Assembly (NCBI GenBank): GCA_018067115.1
Contig: JAGPVI010000347.1
Coordinates: forward strand, 1-5,703
Source of the DNA: Bizionia sp.
Lineage (GTDB): Bacteria; Bacteroidota; Bacteroidia; Flavobacteriales; Flavobacteriaceae
DNA: 5,703 nucleotides
Direction: 5' to 3'
Made by a program: the position numbers and the translations under genes. Positions 1-5,505 of this stretch are shown here, piece by piece (position 1 is the stretch's first letter; every line of letters begins with the position of its first letter). The notes beneath the pieces were generated by a model. That model ran no database searches and was not told the DNA's origin. It worked only from the letters and a program-made list of their open reading frames with translations.

Positions 1-196
1 AAATAAGACCTGGTCTACCTCCAAATATCGCTGAAATTAATCCAACTACAAACGCACCAAACAGCGCTACAATAGGACTAATTTGCGCCACAAAAGCAAA
101 GGCTACCACTTCTGGAATCATCGCTAACGATACGGTAATCCCCGCAAGCACATCGTCTTTTGCGTTCGGTATAATTTTTCTTATAAAATCTGTCAT
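1..196 (-). CDS. SulP-family inorganic anion transporter, N-terminal part (runs off left edge)
   Basis: Translating the minus strand from the ATG at 196-194 gives 65 residues with no stop before the window edge, so the gene is cut by the window. After a short cytoplasmic start (FIRKIIPNAKDDVLAG, residues 4-19) come two hydrophobic segments at about 20-37 and 41-58, then GGRPG at 59-63. The order 'IPN..DVLAG, PE.VAFAFVA, FGGRPG' is the typical N-terminus of SulP permeases, inner-membrane carriers for sulfate, bicarbonate or other anions. The substrate cannot be told from this part. Full SulP proteins are usually about 500 residues or more, so most of the gene, including any C-terminal STAS domain, lies outside. 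The gene is divergent from the carboxypeptidase lipoprotein gene and has its own promoter candidate just upstream. The family call is firm and the specificity is open. Confidence 0.88.
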   Translation of the reverse strand, partial: MTDFIRKIIPNAKDDVLAGITVSLAMIPEVVAFAFVAQISPIVALFGAFVVGLISAIFGGRPGLI

Positions 197-217
197 TTTT
201 AACTTTTTTTGAGGGTG

Positions 218-248
218 CAAAAGTACGGTTAATTCACATATACACAAA
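218..248 (-). promoter_or_regulatory. Bacteroidota-type promoter for the SulP gene
   Basis: On the minus strand TACTTTTG (225-218) matches the Bacteroidota -7 consensus TAnnTTTG. TTTG (248-245) lies 19 bases upstream, at the spacing expected for the -33 box. Transcription would begin near 212, leaving a leader of about 16 bases before the ATG at 196. Both boxes and the spacing are read directly; promoter activity is inferred. Confidence 0.7.
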
Positions 249-258
249 TGCTATTTCC

Positions 259-266
259 TATATTTG
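259..266 (+). promoter_or_regulatory. Candidate -7 box for the M14 carboxypeptidase gene
   Basis: TATATTTG matches TAnnTTTG on the plus strand. No TTTG is found at the expected -33 position (about 236-239), so the match is only partial. If used, the mRNA would start near 273 and carry the whole 285-370 hairpin segment in a leader of about 120 bases. I see no better plus-strand candidate between 197 and 395. Confidence 0.3.
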
Positions 267-284
267 TTTTTATAAAATGGATTT

Positions 285-370
285 GGGCGTGCCCTAAAGG
301 TCGCGCTCTCGCAAGTCGCTTCCCGATAAAAAAATCGGGAGAGCTTCGACAATTGCTCCATCCCTCACGC
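285..370. repeat. GC-rich hairpin-forming intergenic element, probable dispersed flavobacterial repeat
   Basis: This noncoding segment begins GGGCGTGCCC and ends TCCCTCACGC. It is 49/86 G+C by hand count (57%), in strongly AT-rich surroundings. Its ends pair: GCGTG (287-291) with CACGC (366-370). Inside is a perfect 7-bp hairpin, TCCCGAT (321-327) with ATCGGGA (334-340) around an A6 loop, which can be extended by GTCG (315-318) with CGAC (347-350) across an uneven internal loop. From memory, intergenic elements with these end motifs ('GGGCGTGCCC ... TCCCT(A/C)ACGC') recur in many flavobacterial genomes. That recognition is not checked here, and only one copy is in the window. It could instead be a structured leader of the downstream gene. 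Confidence 0.55.
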
Positions 371-395
371 AAAAAAAGAAGAAAATTAAGACATT

Positions 396-2141
396 ATGAA
401 ATATATTATATTCTGTTTACTACTCGTTATTTATGGGTGTCAGTCTTCCGTCGAGGAAACCTCAAAGTCTCTAGATATATCAACACCATTTGAAACCTCC
501 AACGGAAACGAAACAGGAACCTATTACGAGGTTATTCAATTTTATCGCAATCTCGCAGCCACTTACCCAAGTATAGCTTTAGATTCCATTGGCACTACAG
601 ATTCGGGAAAGCCACTTCATTTTATAACCTACAGCTCGCAAGCCAACTTTAATTATGAGCAATTAGCAAAAAATAAAGCGATCGTCCTTATTAATAATGG
701 TATCCATCCCGGAGAAAGTGATGGTATAGATGCCACAATGTTACTGTTTCGCGATTTGGCACAAGGCAAACGCGATTCGTTAAAAAACACAATTTTGGTA
801 ACCATTCCTATCTATAATGTGGGCGGTAGTTTAAACCGAAATACAGCAACAAGAACCAACCAAAACGGACCAGTAGAATATGGTTTTCGTGGCAATGCAC
901 GCAATTACGACTTAAACCGAGATTTTATAAAAAGCGACACCGAAAATGCCAAAGCCTTTGCGGCCTTATTTCACAAAGTAAAACCTGATGTATTTGTAGA
1001 CAATCACGTTAGTAATGGGGCCGATTACCAATACACACTAACCCACTTGTTTACACAACACAATAAACTAGGAGGAGAATTAGGTGCGTATCTTCACGAG
1101 AAAATGATGCCAGATCTAGAAAAAAATCTAGCGAATAAAAACTGGGATATTACACCGTACGTTAATGTTTTTAATAACGTTCCTGATAATGGCTTCACAC
1201 AGTTTCTAGATGCGCCAAGATATTCTACGGGATATTCTACGTTGTTTAATGCCTTAGGATTAATGGTGGAAACGCATATGCTAAAACCATACAAACAGCG
1301 AGTAGAAGGCACTTACGAGTTAATGACATCGTTAATAGACATTACAGAAACCGACTACTCACTTATAAAAGACTTACGCCAAAACAACATAAAACAATTT
1401 AAACGCGATACAACCTACCAATTGGATTGGGTGGTCGACACGAGTAAACATTCTGTGTTACAATTTAAAGGCTACGAAGGAGAAATGATGGTGAGTGAAG
1501 TTACCAACTTACAGCGTTTAAAATATAATCGCGATAAACCGTTTACTAAACCAGTTACTTATAATAACTATTTTAAAGCAAAGACTAAAGTAACGATCCC
1601 TGAATATTATGTTATTCCGCAAGGCTGGCATACGGTTTTATCATTATTAAAACTTAATACTATAGAAATGCTGCCTTTAACCACCGATTCTATTATTAGA
1701 GTGGAACGTTATAAACTAGCAGATTTTAAAACGAGAAGTCAGCCGTACGAAGGCCACTATTCTCATTACAACACCACTGTAGACATAGATACGTTGGAAG
1801 TAAGCTTTCGCGCAGGTGATGTTTTAGTTCCTACAAACCAAGATGGTATACGTTATCTTTTGGAAACCTTAGAACCCTCGGCAATTGATTCTTTTTTTAA
1901 TTGGAATTTCTTCGATACTATTTTACAACAAAAAGAAGGGTTTTCTCCTTATGTATGGGAAGACAAAGCGTTAGAAATTTTAGAGAATAATCCAGAATTA
2001 AAAACAGAATTTGAGAACCTCAAAAAAGAAAATACGGTGTTCCGCGAAAATTGGTACTCTCAACTCGATTGGTTGCATAAGCGCAGTGAGAATTACGAAA
2101 AAGCACACTTGCACTACCCTATTTACCGTATTACAGAATAA
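396..2141 (+). CDS. M14-family zinc carboxypeptidase, predicted lipoprotein
   Basis: The product has 581 residues. Its N-terminus is a lipoprotein signal peptide: a Lys at 2, a hydrophobic stretch at 3-13 and a lipobox ending IYGC with the lipidated Cys at 15. It should therefore sit in the envelope, in the periplasm or on the cell surface. The metallopeptidase domain spans about 40-320. H104 and E107 in GIHPGESDG form the HxxE zinc motif, H204 in VDNHVSNG is the third ligand, N174-R175 in NYDLNRDF is the likely substrate-carboxylate site, and E292 in MVETHMLKPYK is the likely catalytic glutamate. All key residues are present, so an active enzyme is expected, cleaving C-terminal residues or peptide amide bonds. 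The substrate (dietary peptide or peptidoglycan peptide) is not determinable. Residues from about 330 to the end belong to no domain I recognise. The ATG at 396 is chosen because it begins the signal peptide; the preceding bases are A-rich with no Shine-Dalgarno. The gene converges on the 2163-2846 gene with a 21-base gap and no clear terminator. Confidence 0.88.
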   Translation: MKYIIFCLLLVIYGCQSSVEETSKSLDISTPFETSNGNETGTYYEVIQFYRNLAATYPSIALDSIGTTDSGKPLHFITYSSQANFNYEQLAKNKAIVLINNGIHPGESDGIDATMLLFRDLAQGKRDSLKNTILVTIPIYNVGGSLNRNTATRTNQNGPVEYGFRGNARNYDLNRDFIKSDTENAKAFAALFHKVKPDVFVDNHVSNGADYQYTLTHLFTQHNKLGGELGAYLHEKMMPDLEKNLANKNWDITPYVNVFNNVPDNGFTQFLDAPRYSTGYSTLFNALGLMVETHMLKPYKQRVEGTYELMTSLIDITETDYSLIKDLRQNNIKQFKRDTTYQLDWVVDTSKHSVLQFKGYEGEMMVSEVTNLQRLKYNRDKPFTKPVTYNNYFKAKTKVTIPEYYVIPQGWHTVLSLLKLNTIEMLPLTTDSIIRVERYKLADFKTRSQPYEGHYSHYNTTVDIDTLEVSFRAGDVLVPTNQDGIRYLLETLEPSAIDSFFNWNFFDTILQQKEGFSPYVWEDKALEILENNPELKTEFENLKKENTVFRENWYSQLDWLHKRSENYEKAHLHYPIYRITE

Positions 2142-2162
2142 GAGTAGTAAAAAACCATGCGT

Positions 2163-2846
2163 CTATATAGAACTAGAGGTGCGCCTTTGCAGTTTATTGT
2201 TTAAGTTTTGGAGGACTTGTTTTCGCTTAATGAGCTCCACCAGTTCACCTTCAAAAGTTTTACTATTTCTAAGGTTTGGAAACGATAGCTTTCGTTTTGC
2301 AAAAGAATTTGAAATAGAAAGAGGTATATAGTTAAAAGAGAGAATACATTTTTGAAGAAAATCTGTTTTAACGACTTTTAACCCTAATTTACAGGCTGTT
2401 CTTTGATTGATAATGTACGATGTTCCTTGTATTTTAACTGCTGTATTTTCTTTCTTTTCGAAGTCATTTATTAAATTTAAAAGACCTTCTATATACTGCT
2501 GAAGGATAAAATTAGTCCGCTGTGATCCGTTTAATGTTTTGTCTAATACAAACACATAATCGAATAATGAACCCCCATGAATTTTCACTACCCCTTTTCT
2601 TTCTTTTTCAGCAACAAAAAGGGAGGAATAATATATTAAACTGCCTTTTTTCTTGAGTGATGGTACGTCGAAAAAAGGCGCTATTATAGACAGTGTAATC
2701 GCTAGGGATAGAAAAAAAACAAAATAGAATCCGCTAACAACACATATGGCTAGCATTACTAAATTAATGAGTAATGCGATTCCTGCTATTTTTAATTGGG
2801 TTTGATTTTGCTCTCTATAAGATTTTGAATAGTAGTTGTGGCGCAT
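2163..2846 (-). CDS. Hypothetical protein with two N-terminal membrane segments
   Basis: I do not recognise this 227-residue protein. The first 17 residues are polar with several Lys/Arg. Two hydrophobic helices follow at about 18-38 and 40-58, separated only by a short turn, so the protein is probably an inner-membrane hairpin with both ends in the cytoplasm. The rest (about 60-227) looks soluble and mixed alpha/beta: an aromatic stretch at 70-78 (LIYYSSLFV), KIHGGSLFDYVFVLD at 88-102, an amphipathic helix at about 110-130, and a basic Gln/Asn-rich C-terminus at 205-222. I see no catalytic motif. The start ATG (2846-2844) is the only good one before the hydrophobic region. Codon use looks like its neighbours. 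It lies 40 bases downstream of the Nudix gene on the same strand and I find no TAnnTTTG box before it, so it is probably read through from the Nudix gene. That it is a real gene is supported by its length, its membrane-protein pattern and the lack of a competing frame. Confidence 0.75.
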   Translation of the reverse strand: MRHNYYSKSYREQNQTQLKIAGIALLINLVMLAICVVSGFYFVFFLSLAITLSIIAPFFDVPSLKKKGSLIYYSSLFVAEKERKGVVKIHGGSLFDYVFVLDKTLNGSQRTNFILQQYIEGLLNLINDFEKKENTAVKIQGTSYIINQRTACKLGLKVVKTDFLQKCILSFNYIPLSISNSFAKRKLSFPNLRNSKTFEGELVELIKRKQVLQNLNNKLQRRTSSSI

Positions 2847-2886
2847 ATAATAGTAGCATAAACTCTTCGTATAAATTAAAAGTCGT

Positions 2887-3468
2887 TTAAAACAACAATT
2901 TAATATTTGCGTAAGAATTGGTTAAAGCGTCTTGAGCTTGGCTCTCGTTTAACCACTCTACTCTAGTAATGCCTTCGTTTTCTTGTGGTAATAACGCACC
3001 GGTGTACTTCGTTTTCATTTCGAACCAATGGGTGATTTTTATTTTAAGCTTACCGTTACGCTTAAAAATATGATAGGTAATTTCTAAAGGTTTTACTATT
3101 TCGAGTCCAGAAACGCCAGTTTCTTCTTCAACTTCTCGCAAAGCTGTTTCCTCGATAGTTTCTTTTTTTTCGGCTTTCCCTTTAGGCAAATCCCATTTAT
3201 CATTTCTATAAATAAATAAAATCTCCCCGTTACCATTGTACACTTTTCCACCTCCAGCAATAACGTTAGGCAATTTTTTAAGAAACTTTTTGAGTAGCGT
3301 TTCCTCGTTATGGTGTATTAACCGTACAGAACTCACTTTTTTCTTAGCTAAAGTTTGCAGCACAGCCTCCATATTTACATCCTTTAATAGAAAGTTTTTA
3401 AAATCGGTTTCCTTCTCTACTATTGTATTTAAAAATATAGGTTTGTCATTAACAAAAATGCGATACAT
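2887..3468 (-). CDS. Nudix hydrolase with N-terminal extension
   Basis: This is a 193-residue protein counted from the ATG at 3468-3466. A longer frame begins at a TTG at 3480, but the ATG gives MYRIFVNDKPI, the start I expect for this Bacteroidota subgroup. Residues 97-119 match the Nudix box GX5EX7REUXEEXGU exactly (Gly97, Glu103, REVEEETGV at 111-119). It is preceded by AGGGKVYN (71-78) and KWDLPKGK (91-98). Nudix enzymes cleave nucleoside diphosphates linked to another group and use the box glutamates to hold Mg2+. The substrate (oxidised nucleotide, dinucleoside polyphosphate, NAD-type or other) cannot be read from the sequence. The first 65 or so residues form an extension rich in Lys, Glu and Leu, ahead of the Nudix fold. 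The gene is divergent from pyrE and is followed 40 bases later by the two-helix membrane protein gene on the same strand. It is intact, with all box residues present. Confidence 0.92.
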   Translation of the reverse strand: MYRIFVNDKPIFLNTIVEKETDFKNFLLKDVNMEAVLQTLAKKKVSSVRLIHHNEETLLKKFLKKLPNVIAGGGKVYNGNGEILFIYRNDKWDLPKGKAEKKETIEETALREVEEETGVSGLEIVKPLEITYHIFKRNGKLKIKITHWFEMKTKYTGALLPQENEGITRVEWLNESQAQDALTNSYANIKLLF

Positions 3469-3500
3469 ATATAGGTACAAGTGTTTATTTGTTGCTTGTA

Positions 3501-3508
3501 AAAATATA
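3501..3508 (-). promoter_or_regulatory. Weak candidate -7 box for the Nudix gene
   Basis: Minus-strand TATATTTT (3508-3501) differs from TAnnTTTG only at the last base and would place the mRNA start near 3495, about 27 bases before the ATG. There is no TTTG at the -33 position. The surrounding DNA is so AT-rich that a chance match is likely. Confidence 0.2.
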
Positions 3509-3586
3509 ATTTTTTAAAGAACTGAGCAGAGTATTAAAAATATTTTTTTTTCATCATTCCATACTCTACTAAATTAAATTATTGTT

Positions 3587-3594
3587 TATTTTTG
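3587..3594 (+). promoter_or_regulatory. -7 box for pyrE, possibly giving a leaderless mRNA
   Basis: TATTTTTG matches TAnnTTTG exactly and ends only 5 bases before the pyrE ATG at 3600. At the usual distance from this box, transcription would begin at or within a few bases of the start codon. The -33 position (about 3564-3567, TCTC region) has no TTTG, so this rests on the -7 box and its position. Confidence 0.45.
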
Positions 3595-3599
3595 CGCTT

Positions 3600-4244
3600 A
3601 TGATTATCGACAAATATACTGCCAGACAAACCGCGAAGGTATTACTACAAGTTAATGCCATAAAATTACAACCTACCGATCCATTTACTTGGGCATCAGG
3701 CTGGAAATCACCTATTTATTGCGACAATAGAGTTGTGCTTTCTTTTCCGTTAATAAGAAATTATATTCGCGAAGAAATGGCCAAGTTTATAGAGCAGCAA
3801 TACGGTAAGCCAGACGTTATCGCTGGTGTAGCCACAGGAGCTATTGCCATTGGCGTTTTAGTTGCCGAATATTTAGGTATTCCTTTTGTATATGTACGCC
3901 CCGAAGCCAAAAAACACGGACGCCAAAACCAAATTGAAGGCTTTATTGAAAGCGGACAAAATGTGGTAGTCATCGAAGATTTAATTAGCACAGGAAACAG
4001 TAGCTTAAATGCCGTTAAAGCATTAAAAGAAGCAAAAGTAAATGTAAAAGGAATGGTTGCTATATTTTCTTATGGCTTTGATGTGGCTTCAAAAAATTTC
4101 GAAGACGCTAACATCACTTTGCATACACTAAGTAATTACGAGAGTTTGTTACTAGAAGCTGTAGAGGCTAACTATATTAAACAAGCAGAACTTGCAACTT
4201 TATCAGATTGGAATTCTAATCCTAGCGAATGGAACGCTAATTGA
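3600..4244 (+). CDS. pyrE: Orotate phosphoribosyltransferase
   Basis: The enzyme joins orotate and PRPP to give orotidine 5'-monophosphate, the fifth step of UMP synthesis, in the cytoplasm. From the ATG at 3600 the protein has 214 residues, the normal size for this family. Landmarks in order are FTWASGWKSPIYCDNR (29-44), the orotate/phosphate region; PDVIAGVATGAIAIG (71-85); the catalytic flexible loop RPEAKKHGRQNQIEG (100-114), with the lysines and KHG typical of OPRTases; and the PRPP-binding motif VVVIEDLISTGNS (122-134). An upstream in-frame TTG at 3582 is rejected because it adds six residues absent from the family and overlaps the -7 box. The SRPBCC gene follows after 31 bases with no terminator, so the two are likely cotranscribed. 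The C-terminal tail (about 200-214, Asn/Ser/Trp-rich) is a loose end beyond the fold. Intact and confidently assigned. Confidence 0.96.
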   Translation: MIIDKYTARQTAKVLLQVNAIKLQPTDPFTWASGWKSPIYCDNRVVLSFPLIRNYIREEMAKFIEQQYGKPDVIAGVATGAIAIGVLVAEYLGIPFVYVRPEAKKHGRQNQIEGFIESGQNVVVIEDLISTGNSSLNAVKALKEAKVNVKGMVAIFSYGFDVASKNFEDANITLHTLSNYESLLLEAVEANYIKQAELATLSDWNSNPSEWNAN

Positions 4245-4275
4245 TACTCCTGTAATAGAACATAAAAACACAACT

Positions 4276-4671
4276 ATGAATTTAGAATCACCAAAAGTAA
4301 CGGTACCAAAATCCGCAGAAGAAACTTTTGCTTTTTTAAGCGACGTTAAAAACTTTGAAACTCTTATGCCTGAAAACATTAGTAAATTTGAAGTTTTAGA
4401 TAACGAGAAGTTTTTATTTGCTTTAAAAGGAATGCCAGAAATCGTATTAAAGAAAAAGGAATCTGTACCACCAAATAAAATTGTTTTAGGAGCTGCCGGT
4501 GGCAAATTAGACTTTTCTTTAACAGCAGATATTAATGCTATCGATGATAATTCTAGTGAGGTAAAACTTCTTTTTGATGGGGAATTTAATGCTATGATGG
4601 CCATGATGATTAAAGGACCAATAAGTAAATTTATTGAAACTTTAGCCACTAACATGAAAACTGCCGTTTAA
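4276..4671 (+). CDS. SRPBCC (START-like) fold small protein
   Basis: This is a 131-residue protein with the pattern of the SRPBCC/START-like ligand-binding fold. An opening strand is followed by PKSAEETFAFLSDVKNF (11-27), the usual first strand and short helices. Alternating strands follow at about 36-50 (FEVLDNEKFLFAL), 55-62, 67-82 and 94-102, and a long closing helix at about 106-129 (MMAMMIKGPISKFIETLATNM) would cover the cavity. Family members bind hydrophobic ligands or act as carriers or cyclases. No catalytic residue is apparent here and the ligand is unknown. The ATG at 4276 starts the first strand; the frame stays open upstream into pyrE (TTG at 4192), but that stretch overlaps the end of pyrE in another frame and is not used. 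There is no Shine-Dalgarno. It follows pyrE closely, and its TAA overlaps the birA stop. A role in pyrimidine metabolism is not implied by the sequence. Confidence 0.85.
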   Translation: MNLESPKVTVPKSAEETFAFLSDVKNFETLMPENISKFEVLDNEKFLFALKGMPEIVLKKKESVPPNKIVLGAAGGKLDFSLTADINAIDDNSSEVKLLFDGEFNAMMAMMIKGPISKFIETLATNMKTAV

Positions 4672-5399
4672 TACAACAACGAAATTTCTTTAAGACTATA
4701 GGTTTTTAAAACAGCATCCTCTAATAATACGTTAAGATGCCCCGATGGCGATACGCCTTTTATAAAACCAGCAAATACTAAGCCTTCAGCATCTTTAAAT
4801 GTTGAGGGTTTATTTTTTCTAAATAAATAGCTTTCGTACAATTCGTGTAGTTTAGAAAACGAACCGGCTTCTAAAACTTTAAAATAGCTTTCTAAGTGTG
4901 TTAAAAATACAAGAAGCACTTCATCCAACTCAAAAAATTGCTGTGCTTGCATGGCCATAGATGTTGCTTTTGGCAAATTAACAAATGTTTTTTGGTTGAC
5001 ATTTAGCCCAATACCTATTATTGAAGAATCTAAACTGTTGTTTTTTATGACATTTTCGATAAGAATTCCGCACAATTTTTTATTTTCTGACAAAATGTCG
5101 TTTGGCCATTTCACACTTATTTTTCGAACTTTAAATGCTTTTAAAGTATCTATTAAAGCTAGCGAAACAGCGATACTAATATAAAACTGGTTTTGTATTT
5201 TTAAGCCAAAAAAGGCCTTATACACACTAAATGTTAGATTTTCGCCAGGCTTAGCATTCCAAACAGTTCCCATTTGACCACGACCTTGTGTTTGCTGTTT
5301 TGCAACAACAACAGTAAAATCTTCTAAGCTATTATTAAAACCTAAATCTCTTAAAAAAGAGTTTGTAGATTCGGTGGCATCAAGTTTGATTATACGCAT
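4668..5399 (-). CDS. birA: Biotin--[acetyl-CoA-carboxylase] ligase, catalytic-only type
   Basis: The enzyme makes biotinyl-5'-AMP from biotin and ATP and transfers biotin to the carrier lysine of biotin-dependent carboxylases. The 243-residue protein has all the landmarks: ESTN (10-13), QTQGRGQMGTVW (36-47, the nucleotide/biotinyl-AMP loop, GRGxxGxxW), KWPNDI (97-102), KLCGILIEN (108-116) with the catalytic-site lysine, and GIGLNVN (129-135). The last 50 or so residues (from about 194, GLVFAGFIKGVSPSGHLNV in the middle) fit the small SH3-like C-terminal domain. There is no N-terminal helix-turn-helix: the catalytic domain begins at residue 1, so this is a group I ligase without repressor function, unlike the E. 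coli protein. The ATG at 5399-5397 is chosen because MRIIKLDATESTN is the family start. Its stop overlaps that of the SRPBCC gene, and rsfS is divergent. I see no exact TAnnTTTG box upstream on its strand; TATATTTA (5428-5421) is the nearest. Confidence 0.95.
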   Translation of the reverse strand: MRIIKLDATESTNSFLRDLGFNNSLEDFTVVVAKQQTQGRGQMGTVWNAKPGENLTFSVYKAFFGLKIQNQFYISIAVSLALIDTLKAFKVRKISVKWPNDILSENKKLCGILIENVIKNNSLDSSIIGIGLNVNQKTFVNLPKATSMAMQAQQFFELDEVLLVFLTHLESYFKVLEAGSFSKLHELYESYLFRKNKPSTFKDAEGLVFAGFIKGVSPSGHLNVLLEDAVLKTYSLKEISLLY

Positions 5400-5427
5400 A
5401 TAAATTGGTTATCTTCGCGTTAAATAT

Positions 5428-5450
5428 AAATCATAGAAATCTTATGATTT
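5428..5450. repeat. Perfect 8-bp inverted repeat between birA and rsfS
   Basis: AAATCATA (5428-5435) and TATGATTT (5443-5450) are exact reverse complements around a 7-base spacer (GAAATCT). The site lies 29 bases before the birA start and 29 bases upstream of the rsfS -7 box. On the plus strand it runs into a T tract, which superficially looks like a terminator, but no plus-strand gene ends just upstream. A regulator binding site serving one or both genes is a better guess. In such AT-rich DNA a chance palindrome is also possible. Confidence 0.45.
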
Positions 5451-5478
5451 TTTTAAAGTATAAAGAACTAAAAAATAA

Positions 5479-5486
5479 TAACTTTG
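5479..5486 (+). promoter_or_regulatory. -7 box for rsfS
   Basis: TAACTTTG matches TAnnTTTG exactly and is followed by CA, a common context. Transcription would begin near 5493, giving a leader of about 13 bases before the ATG at 5506. No TTTG sits at the ideal -33 position (about 5456-5459), so the promoter is supported by one box and by its distance from the start codon. Confidence 0.5.
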
Positions 5487-5505
5487 CACAAATTAAATTA
5501 GATTA

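Noticed and set aside
248..493. Open plus-strand frame of 81 codons across the intergenic repeat
   Set aside because: It runs through the hairpin element and then overlaps the lipoprotein signal peptide in another frame. Its composition is not protein-like, so it is a chance frame.
1219..1241. 11-base direct repeat GATATTCTACG, twice with a 12-base period
   Set aside because: It encodes the repeated Tyr-Ser-Thr in RYSTGYST inside the M14 catalytic domain, which I take to be a family-conserved stretch; it is coding similarity, not a DNA repeat element.
2142..2162. Possible bidirectional terminator between the convergent genes at 2141 and 2163
   Set aside because: The 21-base gap contains no inverted repeat able to form a stable stem.
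3536..3547. Self-complementary AAAAATATTTTT between the Nudix gene and pyrE
   Set aside because: It is low-complexity AT sequence in a very AT-rich promoter region and is expected by chance.
4203..4655. 150-codon open minus-strand frame opposite the SRPBCC gene
   Set aside because: The plus-strand frame has a clear fold pattern and good codon use. The minus frame is its antisense shadow with no recognisable features.
5385..5417. TTTG (5385-5388) and TATCTTCG (5410-5417) as a plus-strand promoter for rsfS
   Set aside because: The -7 box has a mismatch, the spacer is 21 bases and the -33 box lies inside birA. TAACTTTG at 5479 is an exact match at a better distance from the ATG.
5428..5456. 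Hairpin plus T tract as an intrinsic terminator
   Set aside because: No plus-strand gene ends upstream of it, and the stem is AT-rich and weak, so it is listed as an inverted repeat only.
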